A DNA stretch of 26,755 nucleotides from the NCBI GenBank assembly GCA_026989475.1, contig JALSJG010000063.1, positions 1 through 26,755 of the forward strand, given 5' to 3'. Below, piece after piece: positions 1-6,536 of the stretch; positions within the stretch are counted from its first letter, which is position 1; every line of letters begins with the position of its first letter. The position numbers and the translations under genes are program-made. Source of the stretch: Thermaceae bacterium. Lineage in GTDB: Bacteria > Deinococcota > Deinococci > Deinococcales > Marinithermaceae. The notes beneath the pieces are model-generated. The model was given only the letters and a program-made list of their open reading frames with translations, was not told the DNA's origin and ran no database searches.

Positions 1-152
1 GCTCCGGGCCGGGCCCTTAGGGTGAGGTCCTCCCCCGAGAGCTCGAAGGGACGGTGGACGCCCGGGAGCAGCTCGATCGTGCTCCCAGGGGGCGGCGTCG
101 GGGGCGGCGTCTCGCCCGGCGCGATCAGGAGGAGCGCGGCGAGGAACCACAT
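1..152 (-). CDS. N-terminal fragment of a secreted protein, possibly a beta-helix (NosD-like) protein
   Basis: An open frame starts with ATG at 152 on the minus strand and runs off the left edge without a stop, so only about 50 residues are visible. They begin MWFLAALLLIAPGE, a short hydrophobic signal-peptide-like segment, followed by a Pro/Thr-rich stretch (PPPTPPPG) and then STIELLPGVHRPFELSG and EDLTLRARPG. The phrase pattern 'I-L-PG-x-H/Y-x-x-F-x-L-x-G-x-DLTLR' resembles the opening rung of right-handed parallel beta-helix proteins such as NosD-type carbohydrate-binding repeats; that is inference from a short piece. No Shine-Dalgarno is evident; a TATACC box lies 10 nt upstream. The signal-like start, the lack of stops and its position 66 bp behind a same-strand regulator gene make it likely real. 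Confidence 0.55.
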   Translation of the reverse strand, partial: MWFLAALLLIAPGETPPPTPPPGSTIELLPGVHRPFELSGEDLTLRARPG

Positions 153-218
153 GCCATGGGGCGGTATACAACAAGCGCCGCCGCCGTTCTACCTACGAAT
201 TTTTCTCACGAGGGATTC

Positions 219-794
219 TTACCTCGCCGCCGGGAGGCCGGCGTGGTAGAGGGCGGCGAAGCGGATGAGCTCGCTTGCGTTCTTGATCCCGAGCTTGTAC
301 ATCAGGTGGCGGCGGTGGGTGTAGACGGTTTTTTCCTCGATGCCGAGCTTTTCGGCGATCTCGGCGTTGGAAAGCCCCTGCCCCAGGAGCAAGAGCACGG
401 TGCGTTCGGTGGGCGAAAGCCGGTCGGGGCTTGGGGCCTCGATCGAGGCAAGCCCTTTAAGGGCCTCCACCAACCGCTCGGGGGGCGAGTTCTTGGAAAG
501 GAAGGCGGAGGCGCCGAGCTCCTCGGCCCGAGCCTTGAAGGCGGGCTCGTCGTAGGCGGTGAGGACCACCACCGGCAGGTCGGGGTGGGACTCGGCGAGC
601 TCGGCGAGGAAGGCAAGCCCCGGCTTTCCGGGCAGGGAGAGGTCGAGGAGCACCCGCTCCGCCCAGTCGAGGTGGGGCGCCGCCTGCTCGGCGCTCTCGA
701 CCGCCCGGATCTCGGCCTCGGGCAGGACCTCCTCAAGGAGCCGCACCAGCCCCTCGCGAACCAGGGTGTGATCCTCCACCACGAGTATGCGCAC
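219..794 (-). CDS. NarL/FixJ-family response regulator (LuxR-type HTH)
   Basis: 191 aa. The receiver domain (about 1-115) shows the acidic pocket ED at 7-8, phospho-acceptor D51 in LLDLSLPG, the switch region VVLTAYDEP and the conserved Lys in FLSKNSPPE. A LuxR-type helix-turn-helix follows (LSPTERTVLLLLGQGLSN, then AEIAEKLGIEEKTVYTHRRH). It should be phosphorylated by the kinase encoded just upstream and act as a DNA-binding regulator in the cytoplasm. The GTG start at 794 is supported by a GGGGAGGG Shine-Dalgarno 6 nt before it and by the receiver fold beginning exactly there (VRILVVEDH). The gene starts inside the 3' end of the kinase gene, overlapping it by 62 bp in another frame. The target genes are not evident. 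Confidence 0.93.
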   Translation of the reverse strand: MRILVVEDHTLVREGLVRLLEEVLPEAEIRAVESAEQAAPHLDWAERVLLDLSLPGKPGLAFLAELAESHPDLPVVVLTAYDEPAFKARAEELGASAFLSKNSPPERLVEALKGLASIEAPSPDRLSPTERTVLLLLGQGLSNAEIAEKLGIEEKTVYTHRRHLMYKLGIKNASELIRFAALYHAGLPAAR

Positions 795-1689
795 GCGATC
801 CCTCCCCTGCTGGCCAGCGCGCCTCCAGGCGGCCCCCCCCTCCAGGCGCGGGGGAAAGCTCGAGTCTCCCGCCGAGGAGCCGGAGCCGCGCCCTCAGGAT
901 ACCAAGCCCCTGCCCCTCCTTCACCGGACCGGCGAGGCCGCTGCCGTCGTCGGTGACCTCGACCAAGAGCTCGCCGTCCTTTTGCACCCGAACCCAGACC
1001 CGGCGCGCCTGCCCGTGGCGCCGGGCGTTTTCGAGCGCGTGCTGGACGATGCGGTAGACCTCGACCCGCTCGCGCTCGTCGAGCTCGCCCTCGATCTTTA
1101 TTTCAAGCTCAATCCCAAGCCGCTCCGCCCGTGCCCCGAGCGCCTCGGCGAGGGAAAGGTGGTGAAGCTCCGGGGGCGAGAGGTGGTGGATCGCCTGGCG
1201 GAGCGCCTCCTCCGCGCTGGCGATGGCCCGGTCCGCCTCCTCGACCCGTCCCTGGGAGAGCGCCCAGCGGGCGGCGATCAGGTTCTGGACCGCGCCGTCG
1301 TGGATCTCCTGGGCAACGGCGTTCTTCGAGAGCTCCTCGAGCTCCTGGAAATCCCGCTGCAAAGCGAGGAGCTGGTTGATCCGCTCGACCACCCGGTCGG
1401 CGTGCTCCTCCCCCACCGCCTCGAGCCGCCCCTTTCCGGCGGTGAGCGCCTTGAGCTGGTCTTCGAGCCGGGCCCAGGGCGCGAGCAGGGAGCGGAGCAT
1501 CAGGTAGGCGGTGCCGCCGGTGGCGATCGCCGCCAGGGTGGTAAAGAAGAGGTCGAAGAGGTAGTGGTAGCGGTAGTAGATCTGGGCGAGCTCGGGAATC
1601 TCCCGGAAGGCGAGGAGCCAAAAGCCCACCAAAAGGGGGACCAGGTAGGCCACCAAGGCCACCACCATGATGGTGCGGCGTACCTGCAC
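733..1689 (-). CDS. Sensor histidine kinase, DesK/NarX (HisKA_3) type
   Basis: 318 aa. Two membrane segments (about 7-29 and 47-68) with only a short external loop between them are followed by a HAMP-like linker and the HisKA_3 H-box EIHDGAVQNL with H130. The HATPase domain has the N-box HALENARRHGQA and G-box DDGSGL and GLGILRAR. It autophosphorylates and passes the phosphate to the NarL-type regulator overlapping its 3' end. The short loop suggests sensing in or near the membrane (envelope state) rather than a periplasmic ligand; this is inference. The normal family end would be near RLEARWPAG; about 20 further residues (Gly/Arg/Ser-rich) are read through into the regulator gene, as if an earlier stop was lost. 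The GTG start at 1689 has a TAGCAT box 6 nt upstream, so the mRNA is probably leaderless. Confidence 0.9.
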   Translation of the reverse strand: MQVRRTIMVVALVAYLVPLLVGFWLLAFREIPELAQIYYRYHYLFDLFFTTLAAIATGGTAYLMLRSLLAPWARLEDQLKALTAGKGRLEAVGEEHADRVVERINQLLALQRDFQELEELSKNAVAQEIHDGAVQNLIAARWALSQGRVEEADRAIASAEEALRQAIHHLSPPELHHLSLAEALGARAERLGIELEIKIEGELDERERVEVYRIVQHALENARRHGQARRVWVRVQKDGELLVEVTDDGSGLAGPVKEGQGLGILRARLRLLGGRLELSPAPGGGGRLEARWPAGEGSRAHTRGGGSHPGSRGAGAAP

Positions 1690-1695
1690 GCTTCG

Positions 1696-1723
1696 ATGCT
1701 ACTCCCCTCCTCATTTGGTTCAA
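1696..1723 (-). promoter_or_regulatory. Promoter of the DesK/NarL-type two-component operon (leaderless)
   Basis: TAGCAT at 1696-1701 as -10 and TTGAAC at 1718-1723 as -35, with a 16-bp spacer. The GTG start lies 6 nt after the -10 box, so transcription would begin at or beside the start codon. The -35 overlaps that of the divergent ftsX promoter. A GAGGAGGGG stretch also lies upstream of the -10, too far from the start to serve as its Shine-Dalgarno. Confidence 0.6.
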
Positions 1724-1741
1724 CCCCCGGTTTTGTAGACT
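1714..1741 (+). promoter_or_regulatory. Promoter of ftsX-envC (leaderless)
   Basis: TAGACT at 1736-1741 as -10, with TTTGGT (1714-1719, 16-bp spacer) or TTGGTT (1715-1720) as -35. The GTG start of ftsX is 7 nt after the -10 box and has no Shine-Dalgarno, which fits a leaderless transcript. It faces away from the kinase promoter and shares -35 bases with it. Confidence 0.6.
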
Positions 1742-1748
1742 CGGGGCC

Positions 1749-2606
1749 GTGTACGCCCTCCGGGAAGCGCTCTTTGCCATCGTCCGCCACCCGGTGAGCA
1801 GCCTCGCCACCCTGACCACCGCCGCGGTCTCGTTTACCCTGCTCTTGCTCTCGGGGCTTTTTCTTTGGAACTTAGACCGGGTGGTAGGGGCGGCCGAGCG
1901 GGAGCTCCTGATCGCGGTCTTCCTGGAACCGGGCGCGGACCCGGAGGCGACCGCCCGGAGGGTGCGGAACCTGGGGGAGGTGGCGGCAGTGCGGGTGATT
2001 CCGAAAGAAGAGGCCATGGCGGAGCTCGCCCGCGACCAGCCCTGGGTCGCCGAGGTCGCGAAGCTCGTGGAAAACCCCCTCCCCGACACCCTCCTTGTCA
2101 CCCCCCAAAGCGCCGAGGCGGTGGCGGGGCTGGTGCAGCGGCTCGGGACGATTCCCGGGGTGGCGGGGGTGGAGTACGGCGGGCGGCTCACCCTCGAGCT
2201 CGTCCGCCTCGCCCGCGGAATCCGCATCGGGGCGCTCGCGCTCGTCTTCATGCTGATCCTGAACACCTTCTTCAGCGTGATGGGGACGATCCGGCTCTCG
2301 ATCGAAAGCCGCAGGGACGAGCTCGAGGTCATGCAACTGGTCGGCGCCACCCGGGGGATGATCCTTCTCCCTTTCGTCTTCGAGGGGTTTTTGCTCACCC
2401 TGGGGGCGGCGGTGCTGGCGGCGGCGGTGGCGATCCCGGTCTACCGTTACCTGAGCGGGGAGCTGGTGCGGTTTTACCCCTTCGTACCCACGCTCGGGCC
2501 CGCAGACCTCTTGCTCGCGACCGAAGGGCTTTTTCTTCTCGCATTCCTCCTGGGCGCGGTGGGCGGGTGGCTCTCCAGCCGGGCCCGGCTTCGGGAGGCG
2601 GCGTGA
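1749..2606 (+). CDS. ftsX: Cell division ABC transporter permease FtsX
   Basis: 285 aa, the normal length for FtsX. It has one membrane segment near the N-terminus (about 21-43), an extracytoplasmic domain (about 48-150, with ERELLIAVFLEPGADPEA and a cis-Pro-type IPKEEAMAEL segment), then three membrane segments of the FtsX/MacB type (about 157-180, 203-228 and 252-274). The loop SRRDELEVMQLVGAT is the FtsX coupling-helix signature. FtsX with the ATPase FtsE links the divisome to cell-wall hydrolases, transmitting ATP-driven movement to an extracytoplasmic activator. Its 3' end overlaps the EnvC-like gene by 4 bp (GTGA), so the two are translationally coupled. The partner ftsE is not adjacent; it is at 7112-7783 on the other strand. 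The GTG start is leaderless. Confidence 0.95.
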   Translation: MYALREALFAIVRHPVSSLATLTTAAVSFTLLLLSGLFLWNLDRVVGAAERELLIAVFLEPGADPEATARRVRNLGEVAAVRVIPKEEAMAELARDQPWVAEVAKLVENPLPDTLLVTPQSAEAVAGLVQRLGTIPGVAGVEYGGRLTLELVRLARGIRIGALALVFMLILNTFFSVMGTIRLSIESRRDELEVMQLVGATRGMILLPFVFEGFLLTLGAAVLAAAVAIPVYRYLSGELVRFYPFVPTLGPADLLLATEGLFLLAFLLGAVGGWLSSRARLREAA

Positions 2607-3742
2607 AACGGGTCGTGCTTGCCCTTTTCTTCCTGCTCCCGCTGGCCTTCGGCCAGGGACTCGAGGCCGAGCTCAAGCGGGCCGAGGCCCTTCGCAGGGC
2701 AAGGGCGGCGGAGGCGGCGCGCCTTACCGCCGAGCTTAGAGACCTCGACGCCAGGACCCAGGAGCTCCGAAAGAAGATCGCCGCCCTCGACGCGGAGCTC
2801 TCCCGCGTGGCCCGGAGGATCGCCGAGCTCGGGGCCCGGATCCGGGCGCTCAGGGCAGAGATCGAACGTCTAAAGACTGAGGAGGCGAAGAAGGCCCGCT
2901 CCTTCGAGAAAAGGAAACGCGAGCTCGAACGGCTCCTCGTGCTCCTTTGGCAGCAGCGGGCGGCGGGCTACCTACCCGCCATCCGGGCCACCTCGTTCGC
3001 CGAGCTCGCGGCAAAAAGCCGCTGGCTCAGCGCGCTCGGCGCCGCCGAGCTCGACCTCGCCCGGCGGGTGGAGGCCCAGGCCCGGGCCCTGGCCGCGCTC
3101 CGCCGCAAGAAGGCCGCCCTCGAGGCCGAGCTCACGCAAGCCCGCGCCGAGGCCGAAAAGGAGCGAAACCGGCTCAGGGCCCGCCGGAGGGAGCTCACCC
3201 GGCTCCTCGCCGAGCTTAAGGCGCACAAGAAGGCCAAGGCGCTAAAACTCGCCGAGCTCGAGCGGGCGAAAAAGCAGCTCGACGCCGAGATCGCCCGGCT
3301 CAAAAAGGAGCTCGAGGCCGAGCGGGCCCGGGCGCAGAGGGCCGCCCTCGGAGTGCCCAAGGCGCTGGTGGGGCGGCTCCTTTATCCCGTCGCCGGCGGC
3401 CGGATCGAAAAGCGCTACGGGCAGGACGGGCAGGACTTCGAGTGGATCCGGGCCCCGCGCCCCGGCGCGCCGGTGCGGGCGGCGGGGAGTGGGCAGGTCT
3501 TCGCCGTGCTCTACTACGGCAACGTGGGCTGGACGGTGCTGATCCAGCACACCTCCACCCTCTTCACCCAGTACGTCAACCTCCAGGAGCCCCGGGTCGC
3601 CACCGGGGACCACGTCGAGCAGGGCGAGCTCCTCGGCTACCTCGGCGGGGGAGCGCTGATCCCGCCGGACGTGCTCTGGTTCCGGGTGGCGGTCTGGAAA
3701 AACGGCCAGTTTTACTACGTGAACCCCGATCCCTACTTCTGA
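2603..3742 (+). CDS. EnvC-like murein hydrolase activator (coiled coil plus degenerate LytM domain)
   Basis: 379 aa from the GTG at 2603, which overlaps the ftsX stop. The N-terminal signal peptide is VKRVVLALFFLLPLAFG. Long Lys/Arg/Glu/Ala-rich coiled coils follow (about 19-115 and 165-245), then a C-terminal LytM/M23-like domain (about 255-375) beginning GRLLYPVAGG. The fold phrases PGAPVRAAGSGQV, GNVGWTVLIQHTS and GDHVEQGELLGYLG are kept, but the metal-binding residues are not: the first His/Asp pair is replaced in DFEWIRAPRPG, the YAHL His by YVNL, and the HLHF motif by VLWFRV. It is therefore expected to be a non-catalytic activator of amidases, like E. coli EnvC, controlled through the FtsX extracytoplasmic domain. 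The same frame stays open upstream to 1865, but that part shadows ftsX. It converges on the next kinase gene with a 10-bp overlap. Confidence 0.92.
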   Translation: MKRVVLALFFLLPLAFGQGLEAELKRAEALRRARAAEAARLTAELRDLDARTQELRKKIAALDAELSRVARRIAELGARIRALRAEIERLKTEEAKKARSFEKRKRELERLLVLLWQQRAAGYLPAIRATSFAELAAKSRWLSALGAAELDLARRVEAQARALAALRRKKAALEAELTQARAEAEKERNRLRARRRELTRLLAELKAHKKAKALKLAELERAKKQLDAEIARLKKELEAERARAQRAALGVPKALVGRLLYPVAGGRIEKRYGQDGQDFEWIRAPRPGAPVRAAGSGQVFAVLYYGNVGWTVLIQHTSTLFTQYVNLQEPRVATGDHVEQGELLGYLGGGALIPPDVLWFRVAVWKNGQFYYVNPDPYF

Positions 3743-4758
3743 GGGAGCGAGACCTCGAAGACGAGCCCGCCGCCCTCGGCGGGCCGGGCCCGCACCCCGC
3801 CCCCCATCGCCTCGGCCAGGGCCCGGACGACCGCGAGGCCGAGGCCGCTTCCGCCGCGGGTCCGGGCGGGGTCCGTGCGGTAGAAGGGCTCGAAGAGCCG
3901 CTCGAGCTCCTCCGGCGGCACCCCGGGGCCGTAATCCCGAACCTCGATCCGGCCGGGCGCGACCCGGACCTCGGCCCGGCCGCCGCCGTGCCTTGCCACG
4001 TTGGTGGCCAGGTTCCAAAGGATCTGACGAAGCCGGTCGGGGTCGGCGAGGGCGGCCCCCTCGCCCTCGAGCCGGTAGCGCCCGGGAAGCACCCGGTCGA
4101 AGACCTCGCGGACGAGGGGGGCGAGCTCCACCGGTTCCCGGGCCAGGGCGAGCCCGCCGGCGGCGGCCACCGAGAGGAGCTCGAGCTCCTCGACCAGCCG
4201 GGTGATCCGATCCACCTCGGCGACGAGCGCCTTCAGGTTGGCGGCGTCCGGGGTCAGCACCCCGTCGGCGAGCGCCTCGAGCTCGGCCTTCAAGACCGCG
4301 AGCGGGGTCCGGAGCTCGTGGGCGGTGGCGGCGAGCTGCCGCTCCTCCCTTGCCCGCTCCTCGGCCAGGCGGTCCGCGAGGGCGTTGAAGGCCGCCGCCA
4401 GCTCGGCGATCTCGTCCCGCCCCCGCACCCGGGCCCGGGCGCTGCGGTCCCCGGCGGCGTAGCGCCTCGCGGTCTCGGTAAGCTCACGGATGGGCCGGGC
4501 GAGGCCAAAAGCGAGCCCCGCCCCCACTACCGCCGCCACCAAGAGCGCGAAGAAAAGCGCCTTCCGGCTTTCTTTCTTGAGCTCCGCGACGAGCCGCTCC
4601 CCGGGACGGAGCCCGGGACGGGGATGGGGCCTCGGCCCCTCGGCGAAGTAGCGGCGCACGTGCTCGGTTTGCACCCGCTCGATCAGCACCAGGGTGAGTC
4701 CGCCCGAGAACAGGGCCACCGCGAGAAAGGCGAGCACCAACCGGGTCGCGATCCTCAC
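3733..4758 (-). CDS. Sensor histidine kinase, EnvZ/BaeS type with HAMP domain
   Basis: 341 aa. Membrane segments at about 7-26 and 68-86 flank a short, Pro/Arg-rich extracytoplasmic loop (about 28-66). Then come HAMP (ARPIRELTETARRYAAGD), a HisKA domain with the H-box ATAHELRTPLAVLKAE (H147), and HATPase_c with N-box ILWNLATNVARHGGG, DYGPGVPPEEL, LFEPFYRTD and GGSGLGLAVVRAL. It would phosphorylate the OmpR-type regulator whose gene overlaps its start by 4 bp (GTGA at 4755-4758). The small sensor loop gives no hint of the ligand; the cytochrome c gene two places upstream in the operon suggests a respiratory or redox signal, by context only. The GTG start is fixed by the overlap and by the first membrane segment. 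Confidence 0.93.
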   Translation of the reverse strand: MRIATRLVLAFLAVALFSGGLTLVLIERVQTEHVRRYFAEGPRPHPRPGLRPGERLVAELKKESRKALFFALLVAAVVGAGLAFGLARPIRELTETARRYAAGDRSARARVRGRDEIAELAAAFNALADRLAEERAREERQLAATAHELRTPLAVLKAELEALADGVLTPDAANLKALVAEVDRITRLVEELELLSVAAAGGLALAREPVELAPLVREVFDRVLPGRYRLEGEGAALADPDRLRQILWNLATNVARHGGGRAEVRVAPGRIEVRDYGPGVPPEELERLFEPFYRTDPARTRGGSGLGLAVVRALAEAMGGGVRARPAEGGGLVFEVSLPQK

Positions 4759-5423
4759 GGCGCCACCCGGTAGCCGATCCCGCGCACGGTCTCGACATTC
4801 CTGGCGCAGGGGCCGAGTTTCTTGCGCAGGTTCTTCACGTGGGCGTCCACCGTCCGCTCGTCCACGTAGGCCTCGCCGAGGGCGTCGAGGATCTCCCTCC
4901 GGGAAAGCGCCCGCCCCTCGGCGGCGAGGAGCGCCCTTAGGATCTTGAACTCGCTCGGGGTGAGGGGGACCTCGCGCCCGCCGCAGGTAACCCGCACCGC
5001 GCCGGCGTCGAGCTCGAGCTCCCCCGCGCGGTAGCGCTCCTGGCGCTTGGCCTCGGGGCGGCTCCGGCGGAGTACCGCCTTGACCCGGGCCACCACCTCC
5101 CGGGGGGAGAAGGGCTTGGTGACGTAGTCGTCGGCCCCGAGCTCGAGCCCAAGGATCCGATCGAGCTCGGCGCTCTTCGCCGTCACCATGATGATCGGCA
5201 CCCCTGAGCGCGCCCGCACCCGCCGGGTGAACTCGAGGCCGTCGAGCCCGGGGAGCATCAGGTCCAGAAGCACGAGGTCCGGCTCGAAACGACGAAAGAG
5301 GGCGAGCGCCTCACGACCGTCCCTCGCCCGCTCGGTGACGAAGCCCTCGGCAGTAAGGTAGCGGGCGAGCACCTCGGCGATCCGGGGCTCGTCCTCGACG
5401 ATCAGGATGCGCTCGCCCGCCAT
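4755..5423 (-). CDS. OmpR/PhoB-family response regulator
   Basis: 222 aa, usual family length. The receiver domain (1-120) has acidic residues E10/D11/E12, phospho-acceptor D54 in LLDLMLPGLDGLEF, TAKSAE and the conserved Lys in VTKPFSPRE. The C-terminal winged helix (about 128-222) includes LTPSEFKILRALLA and VDERTVDAHVKNLRKKLG, ending in the typical GIGYRVAP. It is paired with the kinase downstream (4-bp overlap). ATG at 5423 is preceded by TAAGCT with a 6-nt gap, so in addition to read-through from the cytochrome gene it likely has its own leaderless transcript. It is the obvious candidate to bind the 11-bp-spaced direct repeats at 6033-6058. Confidence 0.95.
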   Translation of the reverse strand: MAGERILIVEDEPRIAEVLARYLTAEGFVTERARDGREALALFRRFEPDLVLLDLMLPGLDGLEFTRRVRARSGVPIIMVTAKSAELDRILGLELGADDYVTKPFSPREVVARVKAVLRRSRPEAKRQERYRAGELELDAGAVRVTCGGREVPLTPSEFKILRALLAAEGRALSRREILDALGEAYVDERTVDAHVKNLRKKLGPCARNVETVRGIGYRVAP

Positions 5424-5429
5424 GCCCTT

Positions 5430-5435
5430 AGCTTA
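5430..5435 (-). promoter_or_regulatory. Internal -10 box (TAAGCT) for the OmpR-type regulator
   Basis: TAAGCT ends 6 nt before the ATG at 5423. Its first three bases are the TAA stop codon of the cytochrome c gene. Box and spacer (TAAGCTAAGGGC before ATG) closely match those of ftsE (TACGCTAAGGGC before GTG at 7783). No clear -35 is seen. Confidence 0.5.
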
Positions 5436-5981
5436 CCGGCCGGGCCCCCGCCCCGCCGGCGGCGCGTGGTCGGGGCAGTTCCCCTGACCGGGGCCCCCGG
5501 GGCCCTTCGCGTGCAGGATCTCTTCCACCACCTGGAGTTTTTCCATGACCTGCTCGGGTTTCAGCAGAAGCGCCCGGACCCGGGCGATCTCCTCGGGGGT
5601 GTAGTCGGGGGCTTCGGCAGCGAAGTTCGCGTTCTTCCACTGGGTCTTGAGCCAGTTGAGCAGGGCCGCCACTTCCTCATCGCGCATCGCCGCCGCGAAG
5701 CCGGGCATTTCTCCGTCGTAGGTTACGCCCCGCTGCACCAGCTCACCTTTAAGGCCAAAAAGCACGGCGGCCACGAGAAACTCCCTCCCCTCGGGCAACG
5801 TAGAAAGCCGCCCGATGGGGCCGTCGATGAAGGGGTAGGTCCCGGGAATGCCTTGCCCATCTTCCTGGTGGCAGCTCGCGCAGTAGGTCCGGTAGAGCGC
5901 CGCGCCGTCCGCGGCGAATGTCGGCACCGCACCCAGGAGGGTCAGGCTGCTCAGCAACACCACCACAAAACCTCGCTTCAT
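5433..5981 (-). CDS. Exported mono-heme c-type cytochrome
   Basis: 182 aa. The signal peptide MKRGFVVVLLSSLTLLGAVP ends about residue 23 (TFA). A class I cytochrome c domain follows with CASCH at 34-38 as the covalent heme site and M92 in YDGEMPGF as the likely axial ligand. Conserved late helix: MRDEEVAALLNWLKTQW. A C-terminal extension (about 117-182) carries PDYTPEEIARVRALL and a Gly/Pro-rich tail with one more Cys; this tail is not part of the usual fold. It should carry electrons outside the cytoplasmic membrane. The start is well supported by the Shine-Dalgarno GGAGGTGAT 6 nt before ATG. It leads an operon with the OmpR-type regulator and kinase, 9 bp apart. Confidence 0.92.
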   Translation of the reverse strand: MKRGFVVVLLSSLTLLGAVPTFAADGAALYRTYCASCHQEDGQGIPGTYPFIDGPIGRLSTLPEGREFLVAAVLFGLKGELVQRGVTYDGEMPGFAAAMRDEEVAALLNWLKTQWKNANFAAEAPDYTPEEIARVRALLLKPEQVMEKLQVVEEILHAKGPGGPGQGNCPDHAPPAGRGPGR

Positions 5982-6002
5982 CTCCGATCACCTCCGGAAG
6001 AA

Positions 6003-6031
6003 AGCCTAGGCCCGGGCGGATCAAGCCCGGA
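6003..6031 (-). promoter_or_regulatory. Probable activator-dependent promoter of the cytochrome c / two-component operon
   Basis: TAGGCT at 6003-6008 fits the TANNNT -10 pattern and leaves a leader of about 15 nt containing the GGAGGTGAT Shine-Dalgarno. At 17-bp spacing the -35 position (6026-6031) is TCCGGG, a very poor match, and the direct repeats at 6033-6058 abut it. This layout is typical of promoters where an OmpR/PhoB-family protein replaces the -35 contact. Confidence 0.45.
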
Positions 6032-6032
6032 C

Positions 6033-6058
6033 GAAGGTTTGGTGAAGGTTTCGTGAAG
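6033..6058 (-). repeat. Tandem 11-bp direct repeats, probable OmpR/PhoB-family binding box
   Basis: On the minus strand the sequence is CTTCACGAAAC, CTTCACCAAAC, CTTC: two 11-bp units differing at one base plus a third partial unit. An 11-bp period is the spacing at which OmpR/PhoB winged-helix proteins bind head to tail. The array lies between the stop of the broken PEBP gene and the -35 position of the cytochrome c promoter, whose operon encodes such a regulator. Confidence 0.55.
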
Positions 6059-6534
6059 CTAGCGCCGGTACCGCCCTATCCACTCGGCCTCGGCGAGGAT
6101 GGCCATGCGGGAAAGCCGCCGATCCTCCACCCGGGGATGGGTTTTCAGCCCGAAGCGCCGGAAGAAGTAGCGGTGGGCCGGGCGGCCCGGGGACAGGCGC
6201 CGCCGTAGCCCACCCGGCCGAAGTCGTTCGTCCCTTGGAGGAAATCCCGGTACCTTGCCCTCCCCGGCACCCCCTCGGGGAGTCCGGTCCTGGCGGGAGG
6301 AAGGTCGTAGACCGCCCAGTGGTCGAAGGGGCCGCCGGGAGCGTCGGGGTCGAGCACGAGCAGGCCGGTGTTCCGGGGTACGCCCAGGAAGACGAGGGGC
6401 GGGCTCCGATCGGCGCCGTCAGGGGTGTAAACCCGGGGGATCCAACCTCCGTCATCGAAGGCCGGGCTCTTCACCCCGAGCTAGGCGTAGGCCGGCGCCC
6501 AAACGAGGGCGAGGCCCAAGGCGAGCCGGCGCAC
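6059..6534 (-). pseudogene. PEBP (YbhB/YbcL, Raf-kinase-inhibitor-like) gene with two disabling lesions
   Basis: From GTG at 6534, 2 nt after the hpf stop, the frame encodes a signal peptide MRRLALGLALVWAPAYA, hits TAG at 6481-6483 (codon 18), and then continues in the same frame with clear PEBP sequence: KSPAFDDGGWIPRVYTPDGA, VFLGVPRNTG, DPDAPGGPFDHWAVYDLPP, NDFGRVGYGGACP. Near 6175-6177 the frame is lost by one missing base in a C/G run; the other frame resumes with HRYFFRRFGLKTHP and ends LSRMAILAEAEWIGRYRR before TAG at 6059-6061, a normal PEBP end. The product would have been a small exported ligand-binding protein of about 158 aa. Either the gene is decaying or there are two sequencing errors. 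A truncated start at 6474 could still give the N-terminal two thirds. Confidence 0.85.
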
Positions 6535-6536
6535 GG

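Noticed and set aside
787..1797. 336-aa plus-strand frame opposite the first kinase
   Set aside because: Runs over both kinase and divergent promoters, and has no family resemblance.
1109..2398. 429-aa minus-strand frame reaching from ftsX into the kinase gene
   Set aside because: Ser/Arg/Pro-rich out-of-frame text that ignores the divergent promoters at 1696-1741.
2603..3300. Repeated Glu/Leu/Arg/Ala codons in the EnvC-like gene looked like a DNA repeat
   Set aside because: They are degenerate coiled-coil heptads, not nucleotide repeats of constant length.
3442..4773. 443-aa plus-strand open frame opposite the EnvZ-type kinase
   Set aside because: Pro/Gly/Arg-rich shadow; the minus strand has clear HAMP, HisKA and HATPase motifs.
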